Assembly (NCBI RefSeq): GCF_019175285.1
Contig: NC_056523.1
Location: 109,938,279 to 110,002,278 of the forward strand
Length of the DNA: 64,000 nt
Reading direction: 5' to 3'
From: Sceloporus undulatus
Lineage: Eukaryota > Chordata > Lepidosauria > Squamata > Phrynosomatidae
Shown: positions 34,545 through 45,009 of the stretch, one piece after another
Layout: every line of letters begins with the position of its first letter
Position numbering within the stretch: the stretch's first letter is position 1
Notes under the pieces: generated by a model
What the model was told of the DNA's origin: nothing
Databases searched by the model: none
The model's input: only the letters and a program-made list of their open reading frames with translations
Position numbers and translations under genes: made by a program

Positions 34545-34875
34545 GTAAAAGTAAAGGCAGTCCCTTGACGTGAATGTCTAGTCATAACAGACTGTAGGGG
34601 CACTGCTCATTTCTGTTACTAAGCCGAAGAGCCAGCATTGTTAAAGACTGCTCTGTGATCATGTGGCCAGCATGAGTGCACCGAATACTGTTACATTCCC
34701 ACTGAAGTGGTACCTATTTATCTACTTGCATTTGCATGCTTTCAAACTGTTAGGATGGCAGAAGCTGGAACTAGTGACAGAAGCTCACCCCAACATGTAG
34801 CACTCGGGCCTTGAACTGACAGCCCTCTTCTGATAATCAGAATTGACATCTTAACCACTAAGCCACCACATCGTA
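34545..34875 (-). mobile_element. Squamate tRNA-derived SINE (type C)
   Basis: In reverse, the A-rich tail side (AGTAAAAGTAAAGGCAGTCC) comes first. The body follows (GTCACTAAGC-like TTACTAAGCCGAAGAGCCAG, GATCATGTGGCCAGCATGA, GTGGTACCTATTTATCTAC). The tRNA-like head ends it (CTTAACCACTAAGCCACCAC). Confidence 0.75.
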
Positions 34876-35009
34876 GTTTTATACAACACTGCTACCATTT
34901 TTAGGCTTTGAAGTATATATAGCTATATAATTATATAACTATAACTGTGTTTACTATATATAGATAGCTATCAATTGCTGTTATATTTATTATTTACTCT
35001 TTAGATTTA

Positions 35010-35282
35010 TAAAGAGGGAAAGGTTTCCCCATTGACAAAGTTGTCAAGTTGTGTCTGACTGAAGGGGGTGTTGCTCATCTCTGTCACTAAGCCAAAGAGC
35101 CAGTGTTTTCTGAAGACGACTCCATGGTCATGTGGCCAGCATGACTGCATGGAACACTGTTACCTTCCCACCAAAGTGGTACCTATTTATCCACTTACAC
35201 TTTTACATGCTTTCAAACTGCTAGATTGGCAGAAGCTGGAACTAATGATGGGAATTCACCCCATCACCCAGCATCTCACTTT
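35010..35282 (-). mobile_element. Squamate SINE (type C), head-truncated
   Basis: Same body as the previous copy (AAGAGCCAGTGTTTTCTGAA, GGTCATGTGGCCAGCATGAC, AAGTGGTACCTATTTATCCA). The tRNA-like head is missing where the Tigger-like element begins. Confidence 0.75.
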
Positions 35283-35288
35283 TAAAAA

Positions 35289-36028
35289 TACAGTCCACCC
35301 TCCATATACACAGACTTACCATCCACGAATCTGAGCATACACGGATGACAAGCCTGCAAGGGGGGGTGGCATTGGCAGAGAAGGAGGAGGAGGAAGTGGC
35401 AGGGATGAGGAGGAGCAGGGAGAAGGAAAATGAGGAAGAGCAGAGAAGAGGAGGAGGTGGAGGAAGAAAAAGAGGATGAACTGTGGCAGGGCAACAGAGG
35501 GGGGGTAAGAGGAGGAGGAGGAAGTGGAGGATGTGGGTAAGAGGAGGAGGAGGAAGAAGGAAAAGGAGGATAAGCGGCGGCAGCGCAACGGAGGGGGGAA
35601 AAGGAAGAGGAGGAAGGCAGAGAAGGCGAGGGAAGAGGAGGAGGAGGAGGAGGAGAGCTGCAGCAGCAGTGATGGGGAAGAAGTGGAGGAGGAAAGTGAA
35701 GAAGAGGAAGAGGAGGGAGGCAGGAAAGAGAAGGAGGAGGAAGAGAAAGAGCTGTGGCAGCAGCGGCAGAACAAGAAGAGGAGGAGGAGAGGGGTAGAAG
35801 GTGGAGAAGAGGAGGAAGAAGAGATAACCCCTGCTGCTTGCCGCAGTGAGAACAGTGAGGCTGGCATCAGAGAAGGTGTGGGAACAAAGTGCCATTGTCC
35901 TCAATGGTAGCGCAGCCACATGGCCATGCCACCATTGAGTACTATGGGACTTGAGCGTTCATGGATTTTGGTATCGGAGGGGGGGCCTGGAACAGATCCC
36001 CCGCATATACAGTACCGAGGGCCAACTT
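35289..36028. mobile_element. Tigger/MER2-like element swollen by polypurine
   Basis: The left end CAGTCCACCCTCCATATACA and the right side GGGACTTGAGCGTTCATGG, GGCCTGGAACAGATCC and TACCGAGGGCCAACTT are the family's ends. Its relatives here are about 220-240 bp; this one is 740 bp because of the tract at 35345-35835. Confidence 0.7.
35345..35835. repeat. About 490-bp polypurine (GGA/GAA) tract
   Basis: Almost purely A and G on the plus strand, with short GCAGC interruptions. Long open frames on both strands here (R/K/E-rich or S/L/P-rich) are artefacts of the composition. Confidence 0.9.
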
Positions 36029-36077
36029 TAGAATTAAAGCCTGTCCTTAATAATATGAAAAAAACCAGCAGCAATTA

Positions 36078-37532
36078 AAAACACTATTGTTATTGTGAAT
36101 TGCTGTCAAGTCAGTATCGACTTATGATGACTCTGTGAATGAGAGATCTCTAAGTCACTCTGTCATCAATCGTCCTGCTCATGTCTTTCAGACTTAGGGC
36201 CATGGCTTCCTTGATTGAGTCTCTCCATCTAGAATGCCATCTTTCTCTTTTCCTACTGCCTTCCACCTTGCCAAGCATTATTGTTTTTCTACTGAGTAAT
36301 ATCTGCCCATAATATGACCAAAGTATGACGGTCCCAGTTTAGTCATCTTTGCTTCTTGGAAGGGTTCAGCCTTGATTTGCTCTAGGAACCATTCACTGGT
36401 CTTTTTAAGAGTTCACAGTATCTATAGAACTTTTTTCCAGCACCATGTTTCAAATGAGTTGATTTTCTTCCTATCAACTTTCTTCATAGCCACATATACA
36501 AACAAACTAGAAATACGGTGGCATAAACCAGTATTCAGTTATATATCTTTACACTTCCGGATTTTGTCTAGACCCTTTATAGCTGCTTTCCAAGTCTTCT
36601 TCTGGTTTCTTTAATGTAGTTTCCATTCTGAATGCAGACAGAGCCAAGGTATGGAAAATCTTGAACTATTTCAGTGTCTTCATGGTCTGCTTTAAAGTTA
36701 TGTAAATCATCTGTGGTAATTTTCCCCCCCTAAAATTCATGTATAAGCCTGCATTTGCACTTTCTTCCCTTACTTCCTTCAATAGTCATTCCAGGTCTTT
36801 GCTATTTTCTGCTAATAATATTGAGTCATCTGCATTTTTTGATGTTCCTTCCACCAATTTTCATGACACCTTCCTCCAGATCTAATCCAGCTTTATGTAT
36901 GATATGTTCAGTGTACAGGTTAAATGAGAGGGTGATAAAATACAGCCTTGTCTGACTCCCTTGCCAATTGGAAAACATTATGCTTCTCCATATTCTGTCC
37001 TGATGATAGCCTCCTGTCCTGAGTCCAGGTTACGAATCAGGACAATCAAATGTTGTGGCACACCCATTTCTTTCAGAGCGATCTATAGTTTTTCATGACT
37101 TATACAGTCAAAGGCTTTGCTATCATCTATAAAGCACAGGCTGATTTTTTTTCTGAAATGTGGTGCACTCCATTATCCAATGTATATTTGCAATATGATC
37201 CCTGGTGTCTCTTCCTTTCCTGAACCCAGCTTGGACATCTGGCATTTCTTACTCCATATGTGGTAAAAGCCTTTGGTGTAGAATTTTGAGCATAACTTTG
37301 CTTGCATGGGAGATAAATACAATGATCCTGAGGTAACTGCAATTGCTGGTGTGCCCTTTCTTGGGGGTTGGAATGTATATTGAGTGTTTCCAATCTGTAG
37401 GCCATTCTTTTGTTTTCCATATTTGTTGACAGATTTTAGTTAGAACTGGATAAGATTTGTTCTCTGCAGCTTGAAGCAACTCTATTGCTATGCCATCTGT
37501 TACTGGTGATTTATTTCTCCTAAGTGCTCTGA
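36078..37532 (-). mobile_element. BovB (RTE) LINE, 3' 1.45 kb
   Basis: The minus strand encodes recognisable BovB reverse transcriptase: LLQAAENKSYPVLTKICQQI, WKTKEWPTDWKHSIYIP, KKG and ISHASKVMLKIL (37479-37249), then frame-shifted downstream pieces such as SWVQERKRHQG. The 3' end near 36090 has the RTE-type tail. It is 5' truncated and broken by several frame shifts. Confidence 0.85.
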
Positions 37533-37534
37533 AT

Positions 37535-37860
37535 TAAAAAAACATAAGGAAGATTAATTAAAACAAACCATTCTAAAAGCAGTTAAATGAATCAATTATA
37601 ACAAAACAAAAGTTAACAGCTGTCTGGATTAAAATTCCTATTCACTGCAACCCAATCTAGCTATCAAATGCCTTCCTGAATGAAAACATATTTGCTTACC
37701 AATGGAAGTCAACAAGAGAGAGGGACAGCCCAGCCTCCCTTGGTAGGAATGACAAAACCTGGGAGTAGCCACCAAAAAAGTCCTCTCACACATCCCTATG
37801 AAAGTGCTTTTGAGGTTAGCCTTTCTTGAAGATTTCAAAGCCTAGTCAGGCTTGTATGGG
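37535..37860 (-). mobile_element. LINE 3' fragment (L2/CR1-like), weak
   Basis: Minus-strand pieces such as CFHSGRHL and a preceding proline/leucine-rich stretch resemble LINE C-termini followed by an A/T-rich 3' UTR. The family is uncertain. Confidence 0.4.
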
Positions 37861-38305
37861 AGTATAGGACCTGAGTCATAATCTAAACTGGATAACCATA
37901 ACTGAAAGTTATACCCATAAACAGTGAAGCTTCTAACAAAGGAGCTGTTTCTTGCAATTGACCCCAGTCAACAAGCTGCAGCTCTTTCTTGTAAGATGCT
38001 GAAATATGAATGTACATGAATGTGTGGATGAAACTAAACACTAAACAAAATATTTTTTTTATTCATATACTACATCAAGTCGGGGGGGGTGTAGATGCAA
38101 ATGAGGTCACAAGGGTAAAAAATTTGAGCACTACAGTGATCCCAACCAGAAGAAAAATAAAGTATGTTTCACCACCAGAACATTGGATGTTGTTTTAAAA
38201 AAGGAACTACTTACTTGACTCAAAACTCTAATTATCCAACTGATCATTAAATTTTTCTGCAGTCCATAATGATTGCTGAATTATTAATCATGAGCAATCA
38301 GTATA
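37861..38305. other. Intergenic, no gene recognised
   Basis: No coding or repeat family is recognised. Confidence 0.45.
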
Positions 38306-38309
38306 CAAA

Positions 38310-38530
38310 AGTATCTTTTAGCACCTGAGACTTACTGAGAGAAAGAAACTGGTAGCTTGAGTAGACTTGAGCTTACTTGCTCAGAGGAATGTGCATGTGC
38401 ATGTACATCTGAAGTACATCTCAAGTATACAAAAGCTCATGCTACCAGATTCTTTCAGTTAGTCTCAAAGGTGCTACAAGATCCCTTTGCACACTGATTT
38501 TCCAGACTAACACAGCTATGTCTTTGAATT
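38310..38530. mobile_element. Fold-back repeat ('GTAGCACC..TTTGAGACT' family)
   Basis: The left arm TTTTAGCACCTGAGACTTAC, TGAGAGAAAGAAACTGGTAG pairs with TTCTTTCAGTTAGTCTCAAA, GGTGCTACAAGATCCC at the right. The ending ACACAGCTATGTCTTTGAA is also seen in the copy at 48085-48295. Other members lie at 6833-6885 and 54163-54300. Confidence 0.65.
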
Positions 38531-38984
38531 TCATTGTGAACAAGTTACTCTTGCTGTTATCACCATGTAACTGAAAAAGGAAAAACATGTTCTCTGGTTC
38601 CCCTAAGTGGCCAATTCAGATACTGCACTGTGGAAATTCTGAGAAAAACACAAATGACATTACAAATCAATCCGATTCACTTTCAACATGATCTAGCCAC
38701 CCAAGGTATCCTTCTTCCTCCTTCCATTGCTCAGGTGGAATCGGTACCCATGCCCACTAATGAGTACCTGGCAGGCAACCTGTTCCTACTCTTCTAAAAA
38801 ATATGAGAGTCGTGGTCATTACTGGCCAAGAAGAAGAAGAAGAAGAACTCAATTCCAGTTTATTACTTAAGTAAGCAGCTAGCTACCAGAATAAACCTTT
38901 AGAAAAATCAGATACCTCCTAGCTCTGATCACCATGGCCAAATCAGACATCTCCAGGGTCTTTTACAAACTACACAATTATACA

Positions 38985-39062
38985 AGAAGATGGCTCCATT
39001 CTATGGAATCATAGCATTTGTAGTTTTGGAAGATATTGAACATTCTCTGCCAGAACACTGGA
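38985..39062. mobile_element. Palindromic MITE fragment
   Basis: GATGGCTCCATTCTATGGAA, TCATAGCATTTGTAGTTTTG and CATTCTCTGCCAGAACACTG match half of the family. Confidence 0.55.
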
Positions 39063-40505
39063 AATTGTCCAGTAGAGACAGAATCTCGGTGAAAATTATC
39101 TAGCACAGCGAAGCTCAGAGAGGGCTTTCTTCATCACAGATCTCATCATTGCCTCTTTTACATACTAAGGTTTGAGCCTTGCAGCAAAAAGGTGTTGTCC
39201 AACCCATTTTCCCATTGAATCCTACCCTGACACTTTTATAAACCAAGGAAGGTAAGGATTAAGTCTATATAGGATCATCTTTCCAAAGACTCTGGCCACA
39301 TTCTCTCACTTTACAAATTGAAAAGCACCAGCTATCAATGATTACACAGAAGCCAAAGGTATGTCCACTGGACCTGCATCAAGGGCAGCATCCAAGGACT
39401 TTATCATAAATCAAAATTAAATCTGGATAATAGCACCTTTGGCAATACTTATCATATGATGTTGCCTCCAAATCATTGCTGCTGTGCCTCCAAAGCATGA
39501 TAAGAGTATACCTTGCCATTGATTGGGAACACCTCTCAATAAGCTCCCAAACACTCTGCTGTGACATTCGTCCTCTGGAGCAATACATTTCTCCAGCTGA
39601 AGTTCCAAGATTGTGCAATCATGTGGTCTTAGTCGCTTTCTCTCTCCTTCTACCCTTTCTCCCAAGTCAAAATGTGTAGAAGTGATTTAACCTTCAAAAT
39701 ATTGTACCAATTGATCACAACGAGCTGTTGAGTTGTCTATGTTGTTTTCAGATATATTAGAAGATTATACTAGGCTTTTGGTCACCCCAAGCAGCTTCAC
39801 TGGGTACAGTGGTGGCAGAGAATAAACTGTAAACGATCTCCAGTCCATAATGAGTCAGATTTGTTCTCAGTTTTCTGTCAGTTTATTTCACCATTGCCTG
39901 CTTCCCACCTGTCCCCCCCCCCCAAAAAAAAAAGGTTCTGTTTTAGTCTCTGTGTAAGATAACATTTGGGTCTATTCATGAACGTGAAGTGGGCCATGTT
40001 TCCATTCTAGAGGTCATTCAGGAGTTTGACAGAATTGCTGTTCAGGTGACAGAAAAATCCCCAAGAGCCATCTGGAAACACCAAAATAATCCCTCTTCTG
40101 CCCTGGCCAGTCCCCACCTTCAGATATACTCAAGACCAGAGAAAGGACCACCTAATGAATAGGATGAGGACAGTCCACTGTAACTGCGCCTCTGTGCCAT
40201 TCTTGCTAGCTGGTGCACAGAGAGTATGAGGTGGGAGACTGATAGAGTTGAGAAAGATGATCCCACCTGTTTTTCATCAAGACAGATCTCTGTGATACAA
40301 CCCTGCTTGGCATGTTCACCTGAGATCAAGTCCTAGACAGCTATTGTTTTGCCATTCATCCAATGCTATTCACACACCCCACCCGACATTGTTTATAAGC
40401 TATGCAGGCCTCCCCCTTGATCAGCCAAAAAAAAAAGATGAAACCTATTAGGCAAGCGATCCCTTCTACACCAGCAGAAGGTATATAGGTCCTCCTCCAG
40501 GACTT
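39063..40505. other. Intergenic, no gene recognised
   Basis: C/A runs near 39915-39930. No coding or repeat family is recognised. Confidence 0.5.
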
Positions 40506-40507
40506 TC

Positions 40508-40985
40508 ATAGAAGCATAGAATCATAGAGTTGGAAGAGACCACAAGGGCCATCCAGTCCAACCCCATTCTGCCATGCAGTAAATCTCAATTAAAGCACCC
40601 CCTGTGACAGATGGCCATCCAGCCTCTGCTTAAAGACCTCCAAGGAGGGAGACTCCACCACTCTCCGAGAGAGTGTGTTCCACTGTTGAACAGCTCTAAC
40701 TGTCAGGAGGTTCCTCCTAACGTTGAGGTGGAATGTCTTTTCCTGTAGTTTGCCTTCATTTGTTCCGGGTTCTGTTCTCTGGAGCAGCAGAAAACAAGCT
40801 TGCTCTCTCCTCAATATGACATCCTTTCAAATATTTAAACATGGCTATCATATCACCTCTTAACCGCCTCTTCTCCAGGCTAAACATCTCCAGTTCCCTA
40901 AGTCACTTCTCATAGGGCATGGTTTCTTATAGGGCATGGTTTCCAGACCCTTCACCATTTTGTTTGCCCTCTTTTGGACACCAGA
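40508..40985 (-). mobile_element. CR1 LINE 3' end
   Basis: Starts with the CR1 terminus in reverse (AATCATAGAGTTGGAAGAGA, CCACAAGGGCCATCCAGTCC), then ORF2 C-terminus complements (TGTCAGGAGGTTCCTCCTAA, CTGTTCTCTGGAGCAGCAGA, TTAAACATGGCTATCATATC). A small local duplication of ATAGGGCATGGTTTC occurs at 40912-40943. Confidence 0.9.
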
Positions 40986-41318
40986 AGAGGGACCATCATG
41001 CTCATCTCCCCACATGCTGGAACCTTTGGTGTTGTCACTTTAATTGGGGAACCCACCCCCCTCCATGCAGCTCAGCTTTTAGGTCCCATCTCCAGCAAAT
41101 GGGGGAGTGGTCCCCAAAGAAGACCCTGGCTGAGTCCAGGGATGCATACTAGTGAAGCCCCACCAGCCTTTCAATTGAATACAGGAGCCTGGTTGCACAG
41201 CCTCTCCTCACAGGAGATGCTGACACGTTTCTTTTTCTTAACTGTCTTACGACTGCAGCTTTTGAGGAGAGTTCTATAAATATTGGAACAAAATGAATTC
41301 ACTCTGGGATGTACAATC
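40986..41318. other. No feature recognised
   Basis: Spacer between CR1 and a SINE. Confidence 0.4.
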
Positions 41319-41319
41319 A

Positions 41320-41556
41320 ATACAGCCAGTGTGGCCTAGCAGTTTGCATGTTAGACTATGACCCTTCAGACCAGGGTTCGATTCCCAGCTCAGCCATGTA
41401 ACCCACTAGGTGACCTTAGGCAAGTGTCACACACTCTCAGCCTCAGAGGAAAGCAATGCCAACCCTACTCTGAACAAACCTTGACCAGGAAACCCCATGA
41501 TATGTTAACCTTAGGGTTACCGTAAGCTGAAAACGACACCAAGGCACACAATGAGG
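41320..41556 (+). mobile_element. Sauria-type SINE (type A), full length
   Basis: Head GCCAGTGTGGCCTAGCAGTT and B box GGGTTCGATTCCCAGC, body GTGTCACACACTCTCAGCCT, tail GTTACCGTAAGCTGAAAACG. Confidence 0.85.
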
Positions 41557-41636
41557 CCTACTTGAATTTGGTCAAATAAATCACACCACCTCCAGTTGTC
41601 CAATTGCCTTGCAGTGCTTCTTCTCCAGCAAGAGGC

Positions 41637-41638
41637 CG

Positions 41639-41675
<37 letters not shown>
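41637..41675. repeat. (AC)n microsatellite
   Basis: About 19 AC units. Confidence 0.95.
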
Positions 41676-41677
<2 letters not shown>

Positions 41678-41757
41678 CACGCCTGAATAAAGAAACTCTA
41701 TCGGCAATGCAAAGAGCCAGAGCAGCTATGGGGAGGGGGAGATTGGAAAGACTCTAA

Positions 41758-41830
41758 AAGCAGTAGTTCCCAACCTTTTCTATGCCCCACACCCCTAGGA
41801 AATGTTTGATTAATGTTCAAACCCCCTACA
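41758..41830. mobile_element. hAT-type transposon end, fragment
   Basis: AGCAGTAGTTCCCAACCTTT resembles the CAGYGGTTCYCAACCT terminus common to hAT (Charlie/hobo) elements. ATGCCCCACACCCCTAGG follows, as expected for such elements. Confidence 0.5.
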
Positions 41831-42545
41831 AAAGTAATATCACCTTTAAAAATGGGGAAGTATAATTTCTAATTTTGACTGAGCCACAAATTGAACCACA
41901 CACATTGTGAGTGAACAAACTGAACTTTCCTATTTAAAAAAATGCAAGTAATGCATAAAATGCAAATATAAATGGAGCAATCCGATTCTAATTTATTCAG
42001 GGGGGAAATGAATGATGACTCATGACTCAAGGACACAAGCCAGAAAAGGTACAACATCATGGAAAATGACAAATGGACTCCACTGATCAGATATAGATCA
42101 TCTACAGCTAGTTTTATATCAAGTTTTATAAAGAATGCATACCTGTGGCAGAATATTTAAGATCAAACTGAGGTCAAGTAACAGTTTAGGTGGAAGAATA
42201 GGGCTATATTAATACACACCAATACACACACACCTCCATATACATAGTTGAATAGATACTATTAAATAGGTAGGGAGCTTGTTTCTTTAATAGTTGCAGA
42301 ATATAAACATGACAGATTTATTTGAAGAATGTCAGGAAGAAAGGATGATGAATATTAGAAAAGTAGCCCCCCCCCAAAAAAAAAATCAGAGGATCGGAAG
42401 TCATTTATTCATGTTGGTTTTAGAAAATAAGGGTCTCTGAGTGAGTGAGAGAGTGAGATGTTAAGTTCTTATGTGTTACTTGTCCCTGAGTCAAATGTAT
42501 GGTGAAGGTTTTGTGAAGGTTATTAAATAGATTGATTTAAAAGGG
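41831..42545. other. Intergenic, no gene recognised
   Basis: AT-rich, with short C-run/A-run patches near 42368-42385. Confidence 0.45.
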
Positions 42546-42549
42546 GAAA

Positions 42550-42955
42550 GGGAATGCAGTCTTTGTGACCCCCCCTGCAACCCCCCTTCGCTCTCCCCGG
42601 GGGGGGGGGGGGGGGGGTGGGCCCCCGGTGGGGCCCCCCCCCCCCAAGGGAGGCCAGGTGGAAGCTGGGGGGGGGGCTGGCAGCAGGGGGGTCCCTTCCC
42701 TCCCCCTCCTCCTCCATGGCTCTGCACCGGAGCGTCACGTCCTCTGCCTCCCAGGGGCTGGGAGGGGGTCGCCTTTTCAAGCGCCTTCTGACAGCTGGCA
42801 GCAAGCGCAGCGCCTACGAAGCAACAGCAGCAGCAGCTGGAGGCATCCCTCGCCCCCCTCCACTGACCCCCTTCATCACCCTCCTCCTCCTCCTCCTCCG
42901 TCCTCGAAGCAGGCTGTCCCTGGCCCAGAGCCTCTGGGCCGCCTCCCTGCAGGGT
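42550..42955. promoter_or_regulatory. Second orphan CpG-rich block
   Basis: GC-rich with scattered CpGs, G/C homopolymer runs (42599-42617 and 42633-42645) and (CTC)n near 42882-42900. On the plus strand an ATG at 42716, in a fair context (CTCCATGG), opens an 80-codon frame to 42958. It begins MALHRSVTSSASQG and includes GRLFKRLLTAGSKRSAYEA. I recognise no family, and its C-terminal Leu run comes from the CTC repeat. It could be a first exon, a non-coding promoter or chance. Confidence 0.35.
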
Positions 42956-42956
42956 T

Positions 42957-43097
42957 AGGCTGCATCCCCACTGCAGGAATAATCCGGCTTGACACCACTT
43001 TCACCGCCCTGGCTCCATGCTAGCGAGGTCTGCAATTTGGAGTCGGCTGTGGCACCAGAGCTCTCTGACAGGGAAGGCTACATCTCTCACAAAACAC
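42957..43097. mobile_element. Palindromic MITE, half copy
   Basis: AGGCTGCATCCCCACTGCAG, AATCCGGCTTGACACCACTT and GGCTCCATGCTAG match the left arm. The right arm is replaced by microsatellite. Confidence 0.7.
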
Positions 43098-43221
43098 ACA
43101 CACACACACGTATATACTTACACACACAAGTGTGTGTATGTGTGTGTGTACATACACATATGTATATATAAGTGTGTATGTGTATATATGCGTGCATAAT
43201 ATATATACATATGCACATACG

Positions 43222-43262
<41 letters not shown>

Positions 43263-43388
43263 GTACACCCATATGTATAATTTTATATATAATATATGCA
43301 CACATATGTATTATATGTGTGTGTGTGTATTCTATCTATCTATCTATCTATCTTATACACACAGAGACATATATACTATGTGTATGTT

Positions 43389-43428
<40 letters not shown>

Positions 43429-43448
43429 TACACATAGTGTGTGTGTGA

Positions 43449-43505
<57 letters not shown>
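43097..43505. repeat. Compound microsatellite cluster
   Basis: Runs of (CA)n, (TG)n, (TA)n (43225-43261), (TATC)n (43331-43353) and (GAAA)n (43448-43504) in succession. The many short open frames here are artefacts. Confidence 0.95.
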
Positions 43506-43939
43506 TACACACAGATATACACATAGACGTACCTAGGAATTCCAACACACACGTGGGAACTACTTCATAACTACGTGGAATACAACTATCTTTCATTCCC
43601 TAAACTATGCAACTCACTCCTGCTATGAAAAAGAGAGGTTAAGGGGGCAAGGATGGAGGCCTCTCCAGGGCCAGGGAGACATGCCAAGGGAGCCTTATGG
43701 GGCTCTTTTTCTCCCTCGTTCCCCTCCCCTCCTTCCACCGGCTCCATCCAGGACCCTCCTTTCTCAGGGCTGCACTGTCTCTTCTTGCAGACTTTGGGGG
43801 GCTGGGGCTGGGGGGAGTCTGGTGTAAACCCTCTGCAGTCCTTGCATCATCTCTGGACTAGAGTCACAGGATCTGCCTTGGGAATTTAACCACCCCATGG
43901 CCCTATATGCTGCACTCCCTCCGGGGCAAGGGCTCGAGA
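43506..43939. other. No gene recognised
   Basis: Moderately GC-rich. 43800-43870 shares AGTCTGGTGTAAACCCTCTG and CTTGCATCATCTCTGGACT with the reverse complement of about 44410-44470, giving an inverted pair that brackets the 5S-derived SINE and a MITE. Confidence 0.4.
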
Positions 43940-44118
43940 GAGGGGCACTAGATCCCCCAGAGGCACCAGATCCCGTCTGATCTTGGAAGCTAAGCAGGAT
44001 CGGCCTTGGTTAGTTCTCGGATGGGAGACTGCCAACGAAGACCAGGTGCTCTGTTTCAGAGGAAGAAACTCTGAGTATTCCTTGCCTAAGAAAACCCTCT
44101 GAAATGCCTGGGGTGGCC
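43940..44118 (+). mobile_element. 5S rRNA-derived SINE
   Basis: The first ~110 bp follow 5S rRNA closely: GATCCCGTCTGATCTTGGAAGC, AGCTAAGCAGGATCGG, CTTGGTTAGTTCTCGGATGG, GAGACTGCC and CCAGGTGCT. This includes the internal pol III box A and box C regions. A non-5S body follows (CTCTGAGTATTCCTTGCCTA, AGAAAACCCTCTGAAATGCC, TGGGGTGGCC), which is how the reptile 5S-Sauria type continues. It is not a functional 5S gene: the 5' end is diverged and no terminator T-run follows the 5S part. Confidence 0.8.
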
Positions 44119-44202
44119 TCCTCTTGCAAGCCCCCTCGGGATCCCCCCCCCCCCAGCTGCAATGAGCGGGAGGCGTTGCATCAGGCCCCCTTCCCGCCCT
44201 TG

Positions 44203-44370
44203 TATGCATCCGCACTGCAGAAATAATCCGGGTTGGCGCCGCTTTAACTTCCCTGGCTCCATGCTATGGAATCCTGGGATGTGTCGCTTGTTGTGGCACC
44301 AGGGCTCTCTGGCAGGGAAGGCTAAATGTCTCAAAAAACTAAAAAAAAAATATTCCAGCATTCCATAGGA
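44203..44370. mobile_element. Palindromic MITE, partial
   Basis: ATGCATCCGCACTGCAGAAA, AATCCGGGTTGGCGCCGCTT, CCATGCTATGGAATCCTGGG. The right arm shrinks to an A-run and ATTCCATAGG. Confidence 0.7.
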
Positions 44371-44674
44371 ATCACAGAGAGAGAGAGGGGGGGTACCTAG
44401 GAATCTCAGACACGTGGAGTCCAGAGATGATGCAAGGACTGCAGAGGGTTTACACCAGACTCCCCCCCAGCCCCGGTTTAAGGAGGGCAGGCAGGGGAAA
44501 GGGAGAAGGCTTCCTTGGCTTTTTCTTCCTGGCCATGGAGAGGCCTCCATCCTTTGCCTTTTTCCTTCTCTTCTTTTTTTCACAGTAGGAGAGAAAGAAG
44601 ATGAGCCCCATATAGTTATGAAGTGCCCCCTCCCCATAATGAAGTACAGCATGAGCCAAGTCTCATCAAGATGA

Positions 44675-44755
44675 CCAGACAGTCCTCCTTTTCCCAGGGC
44701 CTGCCCTACATTTCAGCCTTCCCTCCAGGAAGAATTCCAAAAGGTCTTCCATGTA
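44675..44755 (+). repeat. CCTCC-motif repeat, short copy
   Basis: GACAGTCCTCCTTTTCCCAG, CCCTACATTTCAGCCTTCCC and TCCAGGAAGAATTCC match the family at 5063. Confidence 0.6.
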
Positions 44756-44807
44756 TACACACACATACCTGTATACACACATATATATGTGCACACATAT
44801 ATACACA

Positions 44808-44935
44808 TATACAAGGTTGTGACTTCAATCCCAGCCAGGGGCTCAGGGTCGACTCAGGCTTGCCTCCTTCCGAGGTTGCTAAAATGAGTACTCAGCTTGT
44901 TGGGGGCAGTTAGCTTACACTTTTTAAACCGGTTA
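44808..44935 (+). mobile_element. tRNA-headed SINE (type B), partial
   Basis: GTTGTGACTTCAATCCCAGC (B-box side), GACTCAGGCTTGCCTCCTTC, TGCTAAAATGAGTACTCAGC and TTGTTGGGGGCAGTTAGC match 13275-13552. Head and tail are missing. Confidence 0.75.
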
Positions 44936-45009
44936 GTACAAATATACTTGCGATTGCTATATACTTATATACGCATGTCTGTGCATATATACTGTACTTA
45001 TCTATACAC

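Noticed and set aside
35242-35919. 225-codon S/L/P-rich frame and R/K/E-rich frames on the other strand
   Set aside because: Artefacts of the polypurine tract.
43940-44055. Functional 5S rRNA gene
   Set aside because: Diverged 5' end, no T-run terminator after the 5S part, and a SINE body follows.
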